In this document: positions 8,142 through 15,667 of the stretch, one piece after another | How the letters are laid out: every line of letters begins with the position of its first letter | How positions within the stretch are numbered: the first letter of the stretch is position 1 | DNA from: Streptomyces sp. NBC_00557 | GTDB taxonomy: Bacteria; Actinomycetota; Actinomycetes; Streptomycetales; Streptomycetaceae | Assembly: GCF_036345995.1 (NCBI RefSeq) | Contig: NZ_CP107796.1 | Coordinates: forward strand, 7,626,001-7,690,000 | DNA length: 64,000 bases | Direction of reading: 5' to 3' | Position numbers and translations under genes: made by a program | The notes under the pieces: generated by a model | What the model was told of the DNA's origin: nothing | What the model saw: only the letters and a program-made list of their open reading frames with translations | Database searches by the model: none

Positions 8142-9026
8142 TCAGACCGCCCGCGCCAGCGCGTCCCGCGCCACCGCCAGGGCCTGTTCCGCGTACCCGC
8201 GTCCGAACAGCACCGCGTGGACCAGGAGCGGGAAGAGCTGGTGCACGCCGACGCGCTCGCGCCAGCCGGGGGCGAGCGGCGCCCGCTGCTCGTACCCGGC
8301 GAGCACCCGGTCGAGATGGGGGCAGCCGAAGAGCCGGAGCATCGCGAGATCGGTCTCCCGGTGGCCGCCGTGCGCGGCCGGGTCGATGAGCCGGACCTCG
8401 CCGTCCGCGCCCCACAGCACGTTCCCGTTCCACAGGTCGCCGTGCAGCCGCGCGGGCGGCTCGGCGGGGCCCGCCAGGTCCGGCAGCACCGCGCAGACCC
8501 GCTCGAACACGGCCGCCTCGCGGGGGCGGAGCGTGCCGCGGTCGACGGCGCCGCGCACATACGGCAGCACCCGGTGCTCCGCGTACCAGCGGGGCCAGTC
8601 GGAGCCCGGCTCGTTGCGCATGGGGGCGAGGCCGATGAAGGCGTCCCCCGGCCCGCCGGGCGGCGGGGATCCGAAATCCGAAGCGCCCGCCGCATGCAGT
8701 GCGGCGAGTGCCTGGCCGAAACGCATCGCCGTCTCGGGGTCCGGACGCCCGGTCGGCACGCGCTCCGTCACCATCCAGCGGTCGTCGTGGCCGAGTACCG
8801 CGGGCACCCGCACCGCGTGCGCGGCGGCCAGCCAGCGCAGCCCCGCGACCTCCGCGCGGACGGCACCGGGAGCCTCGCCCCGCTTGACCACCACCGGTGT
8901 ACCACCCTCCAGCGTCACCTCGGCCGGCGATCCGGACGCGGCCGCCCGCGCGCCGCCGGCCGGGCGTCCGGTGAGCCGGGCCGCCGCCTCTGCCGGACCC
9001 TCGCGCTCTTCGTCTCGGTTGACCAC
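8142..9026 (-). CDS. Fructosamine kinase / aminoglycoside phosphotransferase-like protein
   Basis: The product (about 294 residues) has a protein-kinase-like phosphotransferase fold. VVVKRGE carries the ATP-binding lysine, LHGDLWNGNVLW is the catalytic loop, and RLIDPAAHGGHRETDLAML is the fructosamine-kinase form of the DxD metal site. Bacterial members phosphorylate ketoamines for deglycation of proteins or small molecules. The start is uncertain: a GTG at 9026 is chosen because the family begins close to PAEAAARLTG, but a GTG at 9056 is possible. The 218 bp to tgmA hold no further gene. Confidence 0.87.
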   Translation of the reverse strand: MVNRDEEREGPAEAAARLTGRPAGGARAAASGSPAEVTLEGGTPVVVKRGEAPGAVRAEVAGLRWLAAAHAVRVPAVLGHDDRWMVTERVPTGRPDPETAMRFGQALAALHAAGASDFGSPPPGGPGDAFIGLAPMRNEPGSDWPRWYAEHRVLPYVRGAVDRGTLRPREAAVFERVCAVLPDLAGPAEPPARLHGDLWNGNVLWGADGEVRLIDPAAHGGHRETDLAMLRLFGCPHLDRVLAGYEQRAPLAPGWRERVGVHQLFPLLVHAVLFGRGYAEQALAVARDALARAV

Positions 9027-9092
9027 GGGCCCAGCGTACGTTCCGCAACACAGCACCCGAGCGGGCGACTTCGACCATTGCTACGACTGATT

Positions 9093-9592
9093 TCAGCCAA
9101 ACCCAGAGGTCACTACCCGTGCGGAATCCGTACCGCTGGCGTGAGGGCGCCGCGCCGCCGCACCGGGGGCACAGGGCCCGCAGGGACTAGCGCGCGGCGG
9201 AGGAATTCCTCTATGGGCCGCGCGGAACGGGGCAGCCGATGGCGGGCGTTCGCGCGTGGGGGTCGAGGTGCGGCCCTTGTAGCGGGCGGCGTGGAGCCGG
9301 GCAGCCGACCGCGGGCGTCCGTGCGTGGCTCCTGAGGGGCGGGCGGCCGATCGGGTCGGTCCGGGGGCGGTGCCTTTGAGCCGGTCCGTCGGCTTCCGGG
9401 TTCCTGCGGGGCCGTGGAGCGGTCGGGCGGGCGAGGGTCTGTGGGGGGCCGGAGCCGGTGGTCGCGAGGGCGGCCGAGGGGGGAGGAGCCGAGTCCGGTT
9501 ACGGGTCGGGTGGGAGAGGCCGGTTGGGGCGGGGCTGAGGGGCCCGGAGCCGGTGGCCACGGGGCGTCCGAGGGGAGAGGAGCCGAGCCGGG
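9093..9592. repeat. Non-coding region with internal imperfect duplications
   Basis: No convincing gene is seen in these 500 bases. Two imperfect direct repeats are visible. A block starting GGCAGCCGA occurs at 9231 and 9300 (69 bp apart), and a block starting GGAGCCGGTGG occurs at 9451 and 9546 (95 bp apart) and continues through GAGGAGCCGAG in both copies. Open frames across it have the biased composition of random GC-rich DNA. It lies downstream of the SCO6745-type gene and upstream of the fructosamine kinase gene. Confidence 0.55.
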
Positions 9593-10471
9593 TCAGCGGT
9601 GGGCCGGGTGGGCGCTTCGGGTCAGTCCGACCGGGTTGCCCGGCGGCAGCAGGCCCGAGGTCTCGACCGCACGGGCCAGCGGGTCCAGCAGTTCGGCCAG
9701 GCGGGCGGCGCGGTCGGCGCCGAGCACGGTCCAGGGCCCTTCGGCCGCCGCGTCCGTCAGGGCCTCCACCTCCGCGCGCACCGCCGCGCCGGCCGGGGTG
9801 AGGGACCCGTCGGCCGCGAGCAGACCCCGCTCGCGCAGCCGAGTACCGGCCGCTTCCCAGTCCGGCTGCTCCCACTTGCGGGTCTCCCGCAGCAGCACCC
9901 CGTCGGACTCGCCGGCCGCCGCCTTGAGGATCATGGCCTCGACCGGCCCCAGCCCGTGGGCGACCAGCACCGCGACGTGTGAGTCGCCCCGGTGCTCGCG
10001 CAGGGTGGTGAGGCCCTGCCAGAGCCGTGCCGCGGGGCGGCCGGGCCGCTGCAGCGCCTGGTTGGCGGCGGCCAGCACCCGGCCCGTGGTGTCCGCCGCC
10101 TTGGCCGCCTCCCATGCGAGGTCCGCGGCCCGGCCGAACTCGGCCGAGCCGACGGTGTCCGGTCCGAAGAGGGCGGTCATCGCCGCGTCCAGGGCGTCCT
10201 CGCGGGCGGCCAGCACGTCGTCCGGAGTCGCGTACGTCCAGGCGTCCGGCAGGGCACGGGTCACCCGGGCGGGGTGGAAGACGTAGAAACAGCTCGTCAC
10301 GACGGACGGATGCGCCGCGCCGAGCGGTGCGGCGCGCAGCGCGAAGTAGCCCATCCAGTACCCGCGCATCCCGAGCGCGTCTGCTGCCCGGCGCACCTCC
10401 GGGGCGAAATAGAGAAGATCGTGCACCGGCTCGTACCGCTCCCACAGGACCCGTGCCATCGCGTCCGCCAC
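9593..10471 (-). CDS. SCO6745-family protein
   Basis: The 292-residue product is mainly helical. It opens WERYEPVHDLLYFAPEVRRAADALG and has a central GYWMGYFALRAAPLG block and a C-terminal winged-helix-like region (RGLLAADGSLTPAGAAVRAEVEAL). These features match the actinobacterial family named after SCO6745, whose biochemical role is unknown to me. The GTG at 10471 has GGGAGG 5-8 nt upstream; an adjacent TTG is also possible. A perfect 20-bp palindrome lies 49 bp upstream and may be its operator. Confidence 0.8.
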   Translation of the reverse strand: MADAMARVLWERYEPVHDLLYFAPEVRRAADALGMRGYWMGYFALRAAPLGAAHPSVVTSCFYVFHPARVTRALPDAWTYATPDDVLAAREDALDAAMTALFGPDTVGSAEFGRAADLAWEAAKAADTTGRVLAAANQALQRPGRPAARLWQGLTTLREHRGDSHVAVLVAHGLGPVEAMILKAAAGESDGVLLRETRKWEQPDWEAAGTRLRERGLLAADGSLTPAGAAVRAEVEALTDAAAEGPWTVLGADRAARLAELLDPLARAVETSGLLPPGNPVGLTRSAHPAHR

Positions 10472-10519
10472 CAATGCCTCCCGCCACGTCCACCTGACGT
10501 CCTGTCGGCACCAGCCTGC

Positions 10520-10539
10520 GTTATGACGGCTGTCATAAC
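10520..10539. promoter_or_regulatory. 20-bp inverted repeat, operator candidate
   Basis: GTTATGAC-GGCT-GTCATAAC is a perfect 8-4-8 palindrome of unusually low GC for this genome, 49 bp upstream of the SCO6745-family gene. Its size and symmetry fit a homodimeric TetR/MarR/GntR-type repressor site. No regulator gene sits beside it. Confidence 0.5.
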
Positions 10540-10789
10540 AAGAGGGGGCGGAGGATCAGAGCCTCGGATCCCGGCCGCATCTCACACGCGGAGGCGTGTG
10601 CGGGCGGAGGATTGCGCCGGACGAGGGGCCGCGGAGCGCGGACACTGGGACAGACGGGTGGCAGGGTGACACGGCCGGGCGGCTCGGATGGTGGGAGTTT
10701 GCGGACTCCCTGACGGTGGTTCATGTCGAGGCCGGGTCCATCCAGCTGATGAGGTGTCCGCTGCCCGGCCACGGCGGAAGGACATCGCT

Positions 10790-11578
10790 ATGCGTTCTGC
10801 CCGCATGCTTCTGGCCACGGCGGCCGCAACCGCCGCTCTGACCTTCGCCGCGCCCAGTGCCGCCTTCGCCGTTCCCGCGGGTGATGACGGCGGCCGCGAC
10901 GATTCCTCCTACAGCCAGGACCACGATCACGGTTCCGGCGACGAGCACGGCCGCGACGACGACTCGGGCCGCGACCACGACAGTGATCACGGACACGACC
11001 ACGGCGGAGGCCGTGGACACGACGGCCCTCGCGGTGGAGTCCACACGGGTGGTGGAGCGCTCTCCGTGGTGCGCGGCGACGACCGCGGCGACGACCGCGG
11101 TGACGACTGGGGTGACGACGAGGACGGCCGGGGCGAGGACCACGGCCGGGACGACGACCACGGCCGGGGCGAGGACCACGGCCGGGGCGAGGACCACGGC
11201 CGGGGCGAGGACCACGGCCGGGGCGACGACCACGGCCGCGGACACAGCGGGCCTCGCGGCGGAATCCACACCGGCGGCGGGGCGCTCGCCGCGCTGCACG
11301 ATGACGAATGGGGTTCCGGCCCGGGCCGCGACGACGACGGGTACGGCGAAGACCGCTACCAGGACGGCGGTCGCGACGGTGGTCACGACGGCGGCCGGGA
11401 AGGCGGTCGCGAGGACGACGAACGCGGCGAACACGAGAGGCCGCACGGTGGTATGCACACCGGTGGCGGCGCGCTCGCCGACCCGGGTGTCACCGCGGGT
11501 GGCCTGGCCGTGCTGGCCGTAGGGGCCGGCGGCATGTACCTGCTGCGCCGCCGCAAGGCCGGCCAGCCGGCGTCCTGA
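10790..11578 (+). CDS. His/Asp-rich repetitive surface protein with sortase-like C-terminal signal
   Basis: The 262-residue protein has a Sec signal peptide (residues 1 to about 28, AFAVPA end), then a disordered His/Asp/Arg/Gly-rich region. It ends in a transmembrane helix (about 232-252) and an RRRK tail. The heptad HTGGGAL, always preceded by RGG or HGG plus one residue, occurs three times (H85, H160, H223); the last directly precedes the membrane helix. The motif-hydrophobic helix-basic tail order is that of sortase substrates, and a class F sortase follows 201 bp downstream. Residues about 112-150 are DHGRGE-type repeats. The His/Asp richness suggests metal binding (inference). The ATG at 10790 has GGAAGGA upstream. 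Confidence 0.8.
   Translation: MRSARMLLATAAATAALTFAAPSAAFAVPAGDDGGRDDSSYSQDHDHGSGDEHGRDDDSGRDHDSDHGHDHGGGRGHDGPRGGVHTGGGALSVVRGDDRGDDRGDDWGDDEDGRGEDHGRDDDHGRGEDHGRGEDHGRGEDHGRGDDHGRGHSGPRGGIHTGGGALAALHDDEWGSGPGRDDDGYGEDRYQDGGRDGGHDGGREGGREDDERGEHERPHGGMHTGGGALADPGVTAGGLAVLAVGAGGMYLLRRRKAGQPAS
11125..11240. repeat. 18-bp coding tandem repeat
   Basis: About six copies of an 18-bp unit (CACGGCCGGGGCGAGGAC and close variants) encode the DHGRGE/DHGRGD hexapeptides of the surface protein. The copies are nearly identical in DNA, which suggests recent expansion and likely length variation between strains. Confidence 0.75.
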
Positions 11579-11779
11579 CCGACGCGAACCGTCCAGAGGC
11601 AGCGGCAGCCGCCGGCAGCTCCCACCGTGTCGGCGGCCCGCGCCCGGACCCGCTCTCCCCGCGTCCCCCCGCAAGTCCCCTGTACGCCCTGTACGTGTTC
11701 TCCCCGTGCGCCGGGCTCTTTCTCCCGGCGCCCCCTGTCCTGATCCCCGTGCTGCCGTGTCCGAATGAGGTGGTGTCCG

Positions 11780-12535
11780 ATGGCAGCAGATCCCTCCTCC
11801 CCGCCCCCCGCGCAGCAGGCGGACGGGCGGAGTTCCGGCCGTGGCGGGCGGCTGATGCTGTGGGGCGTGGCCATCGTCCTTCTCACCGTCAGCGTGTTCG
11901 GCGGCCACCACGGTTCGGACGACACCCCGCGGCGGTCCCGTGCCGCGAGCGCGGGCGTCGCCCAGTCCGGCCCGCAGCAGACCGTCCAGGACCAGACCGA
12001 CCTGGAGCAGAGCGACCCGAAGCAGGGCGGCACGCGGCAGAACGAACCGCCGCTGAACGACGGGGAGCAGGGAGCCACGGGGCTGCCCCGGTCCACGCCG
12101 ACCCGCCTGGTCATCCCGAAGATCTCCGTGAACGCCCCCTTCACCACCCTGAGCCTCAACTCCTCGGGCCAGCTCCAGCCGCCGCCGGCCGGCAGCACCA
12201 ACCTCGTCGGCTGGTACGCCAAGGGCGCCTCGCCCGGTGAGAAGGGCACCGCGATCATCGCCGGACACGTCGACACCAAGACCTCCGCGGCCGTCTTCGC
12301 CAACCTGGACGCGCTGCGGCGCGGCGACCATTTCACCGTGGAGCGCGCCGACGGGCGCGACGCCGAGTTCGTCGTGGACGACGCCGAGACCTTCGCCAAG
12401 GACGACTTCCCCAGCCGGCGCGTCTACGCCGACGCCCGGCGCCCCGAGGTCCGCCTGATCACCTGTGCGGGTCCGTACGACCACACGGCCAAGGACTACA
12501 CGGAGAACCTCGTGGTCTTCGCCCACCTGGTGTGA
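11780..12535 (+). CDS. Class F sortase
   Basis: The 251-residue protein has a single N-terminal transmembrane anchor (about residues 22-38), a Gln/Asp-rich linker and a sortase beta-barrel. The barrel carries AGHVDTK with the catalytic His and LITCAG with the catalytic Cys, followed by Y-TENLVVFA. This is the class F arrangement of actinobacteria, a transpeptidase acting on C-terminal sorting signals outside the membrane. The ATG at 11780 has a GAGG motif upstream; an ATG at 11765 is the alternative. The gene just upstream encodes a protein with a sorting-signal-like C-terminus, its probable substrate. Confidence 0.9.
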   Translation: MAADPSSPPPAQQADGRSSGRGGRLMLWGVAIVLLTVSVFGGHHGSDDTPRRSRAASAGVAQSGPQQTVQDQTDLEQSDPKQGGTRQNEPPLNDGEQGATGLPRSTPTRLVIPKISVNAPFTTLSLNSSGQLQPPPAGSTNLVGWYAKGASPGEKGTAIIAGHVDTKTSAAVFANLDALRRGDHFTVERADGRDAEFVVDDAETFAKDDFPSRRVYADARRPEVRLITCAGPYDHTAKDYTENLVVFAHLV

Positions 12536-12550
12536 GCCGGCCCGTACGGG

Positions 12551-13717
12551 TCAGGCGGCGCCGTCCGCGAAGGCGCCGCCCGGACCGAACGCCAGCGCCG
12601 CGAACCGTTCGCCCATGCGGCGGTGCGCGGCGGCGTCCGGGTGCAGGCCGTCGGGCAGCGGCAGTTCGTCGAAGTCGGCCTCGCCGTACAGCTCACGGCC
12701 GTCGAGGTGGTGCAGGTGCGGGTCCTCGGCCGAGCGCTCGCGCACGATCCGGGCCAGCTCCTGGCGGATGACCGTCAGGGTGAGTTTTCCGCCGGCCCGC
12801 TCGGCCGGGTCCCCGGCGGCGACGAACCGCAGCCGCCCCTCGCTCACGGCGGAGAAGTCCGGGAGGCTGGGGCCCGGGGTGTCCTCATGGGCGGGGCACA
12901 GGATCGGCGACACGACGAGCAGCGGCGTGTCGGGGTGCCCGTCGCGGATGGTGTCGAGGAAGCCGTGGACTGCGGGGCCGAACGCGCGCAGCCGCATCAG
13001 ATCGGCGTTGACCACGTTGATGCCGAGCTTGAGGCTGATCAGGTCGGCCGGGGTGTCGCGCAGCGTGCGCGCGGTGAACGGGTCGAGCAGGGCGCTGCCG
13101 CCCAGCCCCAGATTGATCAGCTCCACCCCGCCGAGGGAGGCGGCGAGGGCGGGCCAGGTGGTGGTGGGGCTCGCGGCGTCCGAGCCGTGGCTGATGGAAC
13201 TGCCGTGGTGCAGCCAGACCTTGCGTCCCTGGTCCGGCACCGCTTCGACGGGCGCGTCGGCGCGCAGGGCGACCAGTTCGGTCGTCTCGTTGTGCGGCAG
13301 CCAGATCTCCACGACCTTCAGGGTGTCGGGCAGCCCGGAGAACCGCACGGTGCCGGGCTCGCCCGGCCGGTGCTCGGTTCTGCCGGTCGTCATGTCGATG
13401 GTGAGCGTGTTGCCGCCTGCCACGCCGGCGCTGCCCGCCGGCCGCCCGTCGACGAGCAGGTCGTACACCCCGTCCGGGCGGGGCGGCGCGCCGGTGTAGA
13501 CGCGCTTGGTCGGCAGGGTGTCCAGCTCGAGCGCGGTGGCGCGGGTGCGCAGCACCAGCCGTACGCCGGAAGGCTGGGACTCCGCCATGGCCAGCTGCGG
13601 ATCGGCGCACTGCGCGCGGGCACGGGCCGGCAGCCGGTGCGGCAGCAGTCCGTGGGCGGTGCGTTCCCATTCGAGGGCGCCGCGCAGGAGGTCGGGGGTG
13701 AGCGGGATGGTGTGCAT
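12551..13717 (-). CDS. SGNH/GDSL-type hydrolase
   Basis: The 388-residue protein has an N-terminal beta-sandwich-like region (to about residue 175) and a C-terminal SGNH esterase domain. Block I is HHGSSISHGSDA with the nucleophilic Ser, NLGLGGSALL supplies the oxyanion Gly, LKLGINVVN replaces the usual GGND/GxN block, and DGLHPDAAAH carries the catalytic Asp-His. No signal peptide is visible. It lies 21 bp downstream of a TetR regulator on the same strand, so both are probably one autoregulated operon. The ester substrate is unknown; deacetylation of a sugar or natural product is plausible. Confidence 0.88.
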   Translation of the reverse strand: MHTIPLTPDLLRGALEWERTAHGLLPHRLPARARAQCADPQLAMAESQPSGVRLVLRTRATALELDTLPTKRVYTGAPPRPDGVYDLLVDGRPAGSAGVAGGNTLTIDMTTGRTEHRPGEPGTVRFSGLPDTLKVVEIWLPHNETTELVALRADAPVEAVPDQGRKVWLHHGSSISHGSDAASPTTTWPALAASLGGVELINLGLGGSALLDPFTARTLRDTPADLISLKLGINVVNADLMRLRAFGPAVHGFLDTIRDGHPDTPLLVVSPILCPAHEDTPGPSLPDFSAVSEGRLRFVAAGDPAERAGGKLTLTVIRQELARIVRERSAEDPHLHHLDGRELYGEADFDELPLPDGLHPDAAAHRRMGERFAALAFGPGGAFADGAA

Positions 13718-13738
13718 GGTGTCGGCCTGCTTCGGGTG

Positions 13739-14308
13739 TCAGGGGGTGGGCCAGTTGCGCAGCAGGGAGTCGAGGGCGTCCAGGATCCGGGTCCAGGACT
13801 CCTGGGAGTCGGGGGCGCTGTGGCTGAATCCGCCGGCCGACTCCAGGCTGACGTAACCGTGGAAGACGCTGCCGAGGAGCCGGACGGCGTGCGTCTGGTC
13901 GGGTTCGGTCAGGTCGTAGCCGCGCAGGATCGCCCGGGTCAGCTGGGCGTGCCGGGGGCCGGCGCTCGCGGCGGCCGTCTCGGGGTCCAGCGGGTACCGT
14001 GCCGCCGCGTAGCGGCCGGGGTGCCGGCGGGCGTAGTCGCGGTACACGTCGGCGAAGGCGGCGAGGGCGTCCTTGCCGGCCCGCCCGGCGAGCGCGTCGG
14101 CGGCGCGGTCGGCCATCTCCTCCAGTGCCAGCAGCGCGATCCGGGTCTTGAGGTCCTGGGAGTTCTTCAGGTGCGAGTACAGACTCGCGACCTTCACGTC
14201 GAACCGGCGGGCCAGCGCCGACACGGTCACCTGGTCGAAGCCGACCTCGTCGGCGAGTTCCGCGCCCGCACGCACGAGGCGCTCGGTGGTCAGCCCTGCG
14301 CGCACCAT
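13739..14308 (-). CDS. TetR family transcriptional regulator
   Basis: The 189-residue protein has an N-terminal helix-turn-helix (VTVSALARRFDVKVASLYSH) and a C-terminal ligand/dimer domain of the WHG/TetR_C_33 kind (YRDYARRHPGRY, HGYVSLE). The ATG at 14308 is preferred over an upstream in-frame ATG (14329) because AAGGAGGG sits 8 nt ahead of it, inside the longer frame. It is first in an operon with the SGNH hydrolase. A 15-bp palindrome 39 bp upstream is the likely autoregulatory operator. Confidence 0.93.
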   Translation of the reverse strand: MVRAGLTTERLVRAGAELADEVGFDQVTVSALARRFDVKVASLYSHLKNSQDLKTRIALLALEEMADRAADALAGRAGKDALAAFADVYRDYARRHPGRYAAARYPLDPETAAASAGPRHAQLTRAILRGYDLTEPDQTHAVRLLGSVFHGYVSLESAGGFSHSAPDSQESWTRILDALDSLLRNWPTP

Positions 14309-14346
14309 CACGATTCCCTCCTTCGCCATAAGCGAGTATGGAGTTT

Positions 14347-14361
14347 CCTAAAGCCTTTAGG
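14347..14361. promoter_or_regulatory. TetR operator candidate
   Basis: CCTAAAG-C-CTTTAGG is a perfect odd-centred palindrome in an AT-rich patch upstream of the TetR gene. It lies where a repressor would block RNA polymerase. Its AT content contrasts with the flanks. Confidence 0.6.
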
Positions 14362-14564
14362 CAAATCAGAGTGTGTGAAGAAAGACCGCCCCCACCCGCG
14401 GCCGCTCCCGGGCCCTGACCCCGGCGGACGTGCGACTTGTCTCCGGGGCCGTGCGGTGCGACGCTTCGGTCCGCCGGTCCGACCCCGGTGTCCGGGGCCG
14501 TGAACAGTGGCTTTGCCGGAAGACGTGGACCGGTCGCCCGGCGACGGAGACGGGGAGTCGAGCG

Positions 14565-15518
14565 ATGGAACTGGAGCTGCGGCATCTGCGGGTGGTGTGC
14601 GCGATCGCCGATGCCGGCAGTGTCGGGCGCGCCGCGGCACAGCTCGGCTACTCGCAGCCCGCCGTCAGCACCCAGCTCCGGCGCATCGAGCGCCACCTGG
14701 GCGAGCCGCTGTTCGAGCGCGGCCCGAGCGGTGTGCGGCCGACCCGCTACGGCGCCGAGGTCGTCGCCCGGGCCCGCGACGTACTGGCCCGCGCCGCCGC
14801 CATCGGCCACCGCCCGGCCGGTGCGCGGGCCCGCCGTCCCCTGCGGGTGGCGGCCACCAACTCGCCCATGCTGTCCGGCACGGTATCCCGGGTCCGCACC
14901 CGCCTGCTGGAGCCGTCCCTGTCGGTCACCAGCGTCTACGCCTCCTCGCGGATCGTGGAGCGGCTGGAGGAAGGCACGGTGGACGTGGCCATCGCCGCCG
15001 ACTACCCCGGTATGGAGCTGCGTCACTCGGGCGCGGTCAGGCACCGCGGGATCGTCACCGAGCCGACGTTCGTCGCCCTGCCCTCCTGGCACCGGCTGCG
15101 GCAGTGCGCGCAGGTGCAGCTCGCCGATCTGGCCGAGGACGCCTGGTTCGTCACCCCGGACGACGGCGCCGGGTGGCCCGGGGTGTTCTACGAGGCCTGT
15201 GCGGCGGCCGGGTTCGCGCCGGTCACCGTGCACGAGTTCCTGGGTGACCAGGCCCAGCTGCAGAGCATGATCGCCGACGGGCTCGGGGTGTCCCTGGTGC
15301 AGCCGACGCTGCGGCCGATCCCGCAGGTCCTGGTCAGACCGCTGGCCGGCTCCCCGCTGTGGTGCCGTTACGTACTGGCCTGGCGGCCGGACACCGTCAC
15401 CGACGAGGTCGTGGACGCACTGTGCCAGTCCGCGACCGCCGCCTACCGCGACCTCGTGGCGCAGGCGCCCCACCTGCGGGCCTGGGCGTCGCGCATCTGG
15501 AGCGTCACCGGGGCGTAG
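14565..15518 (+). CDS. LysR family transcriptional regulator
   Basis: The 317-residue protein has a classic LysR helix-turn-helix at residues 3-62 (LRHLRVVCAIADAGSVGRAA, then YSQPAVSTQLRRIE and GEPLFERGPSGVRPT). A periplasmic-binding-like effector domain follows. GGGGAG lies ahead of the ATG at 14565. It is divergent from the TetR-SGNH operon and upstream of the collagenase gene, from which it is separated by 149 bp with a short inverted repeat. Its target is unknown. Confidence 0.93.
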   Translation: MELELRHLRVVCAIADAGSVGRAAAQLGYSQPAVSTQLRRIERHLGEPLFERGPSGVRPTRYGAEVVARARDVLARAAAIGHRPAGARARRPLRVAATNSPMLSGTVSRVRTRLLEPSLSVTSVYASSRIVERLEEGTVDVAIAADYPGMELRHSGAVRHRGIVTEPTFVALPSWHRLRQCAQVQLADLAEDAWFVTPDDGAGWPGVFYEACAAAGFAPVTVHEFLGDQAQLQSMIADGLGVSLVQPTLRPIPQVLVRPLAGSPLWCRYVLAWRPDTVTDEVVDALCQSATAAYRDLVAQAPHLRAWASRIWSVTGA

Positions 15519-15558
15519 CGCAAGTCGAAGCAGGCGCCGCGATGTTATGAGGCCTCCG

Positions 15559-15582
15559 TGCCATGTGCTATGTCACACGGCA
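15559..15582. promoter_or_regulatory. Imperfect inverted repeat upstream of the collagenase gene
   Basis: TGCCATGTG (15559-15567) and CACACGGCA (15574-15582) are inverted repeats with one mismatch around a 6-nt centre, 86 bp before the collagenase start. It may be an operator or a weak LysR hairpin. Confidence 0.3.
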
Positions 15583-15667
15583 TTGTTGGGGCGGTCGGCG
15601 CGCTGAGACAGTGCCACACACGCCTCAACCCCCCACCGAGGCGCATCCTTTCGTGGAGGACACCCAG

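Noticed and set aside
10721..12526. 601-codon minus-strand open frame across the His/Asp-rich protein and sortase genes
   Set aside because: It mirrors the repeats of the opposite gene (VVLAPAVVLAP pattern) and has no domain; the plus-strand sortase is certain.
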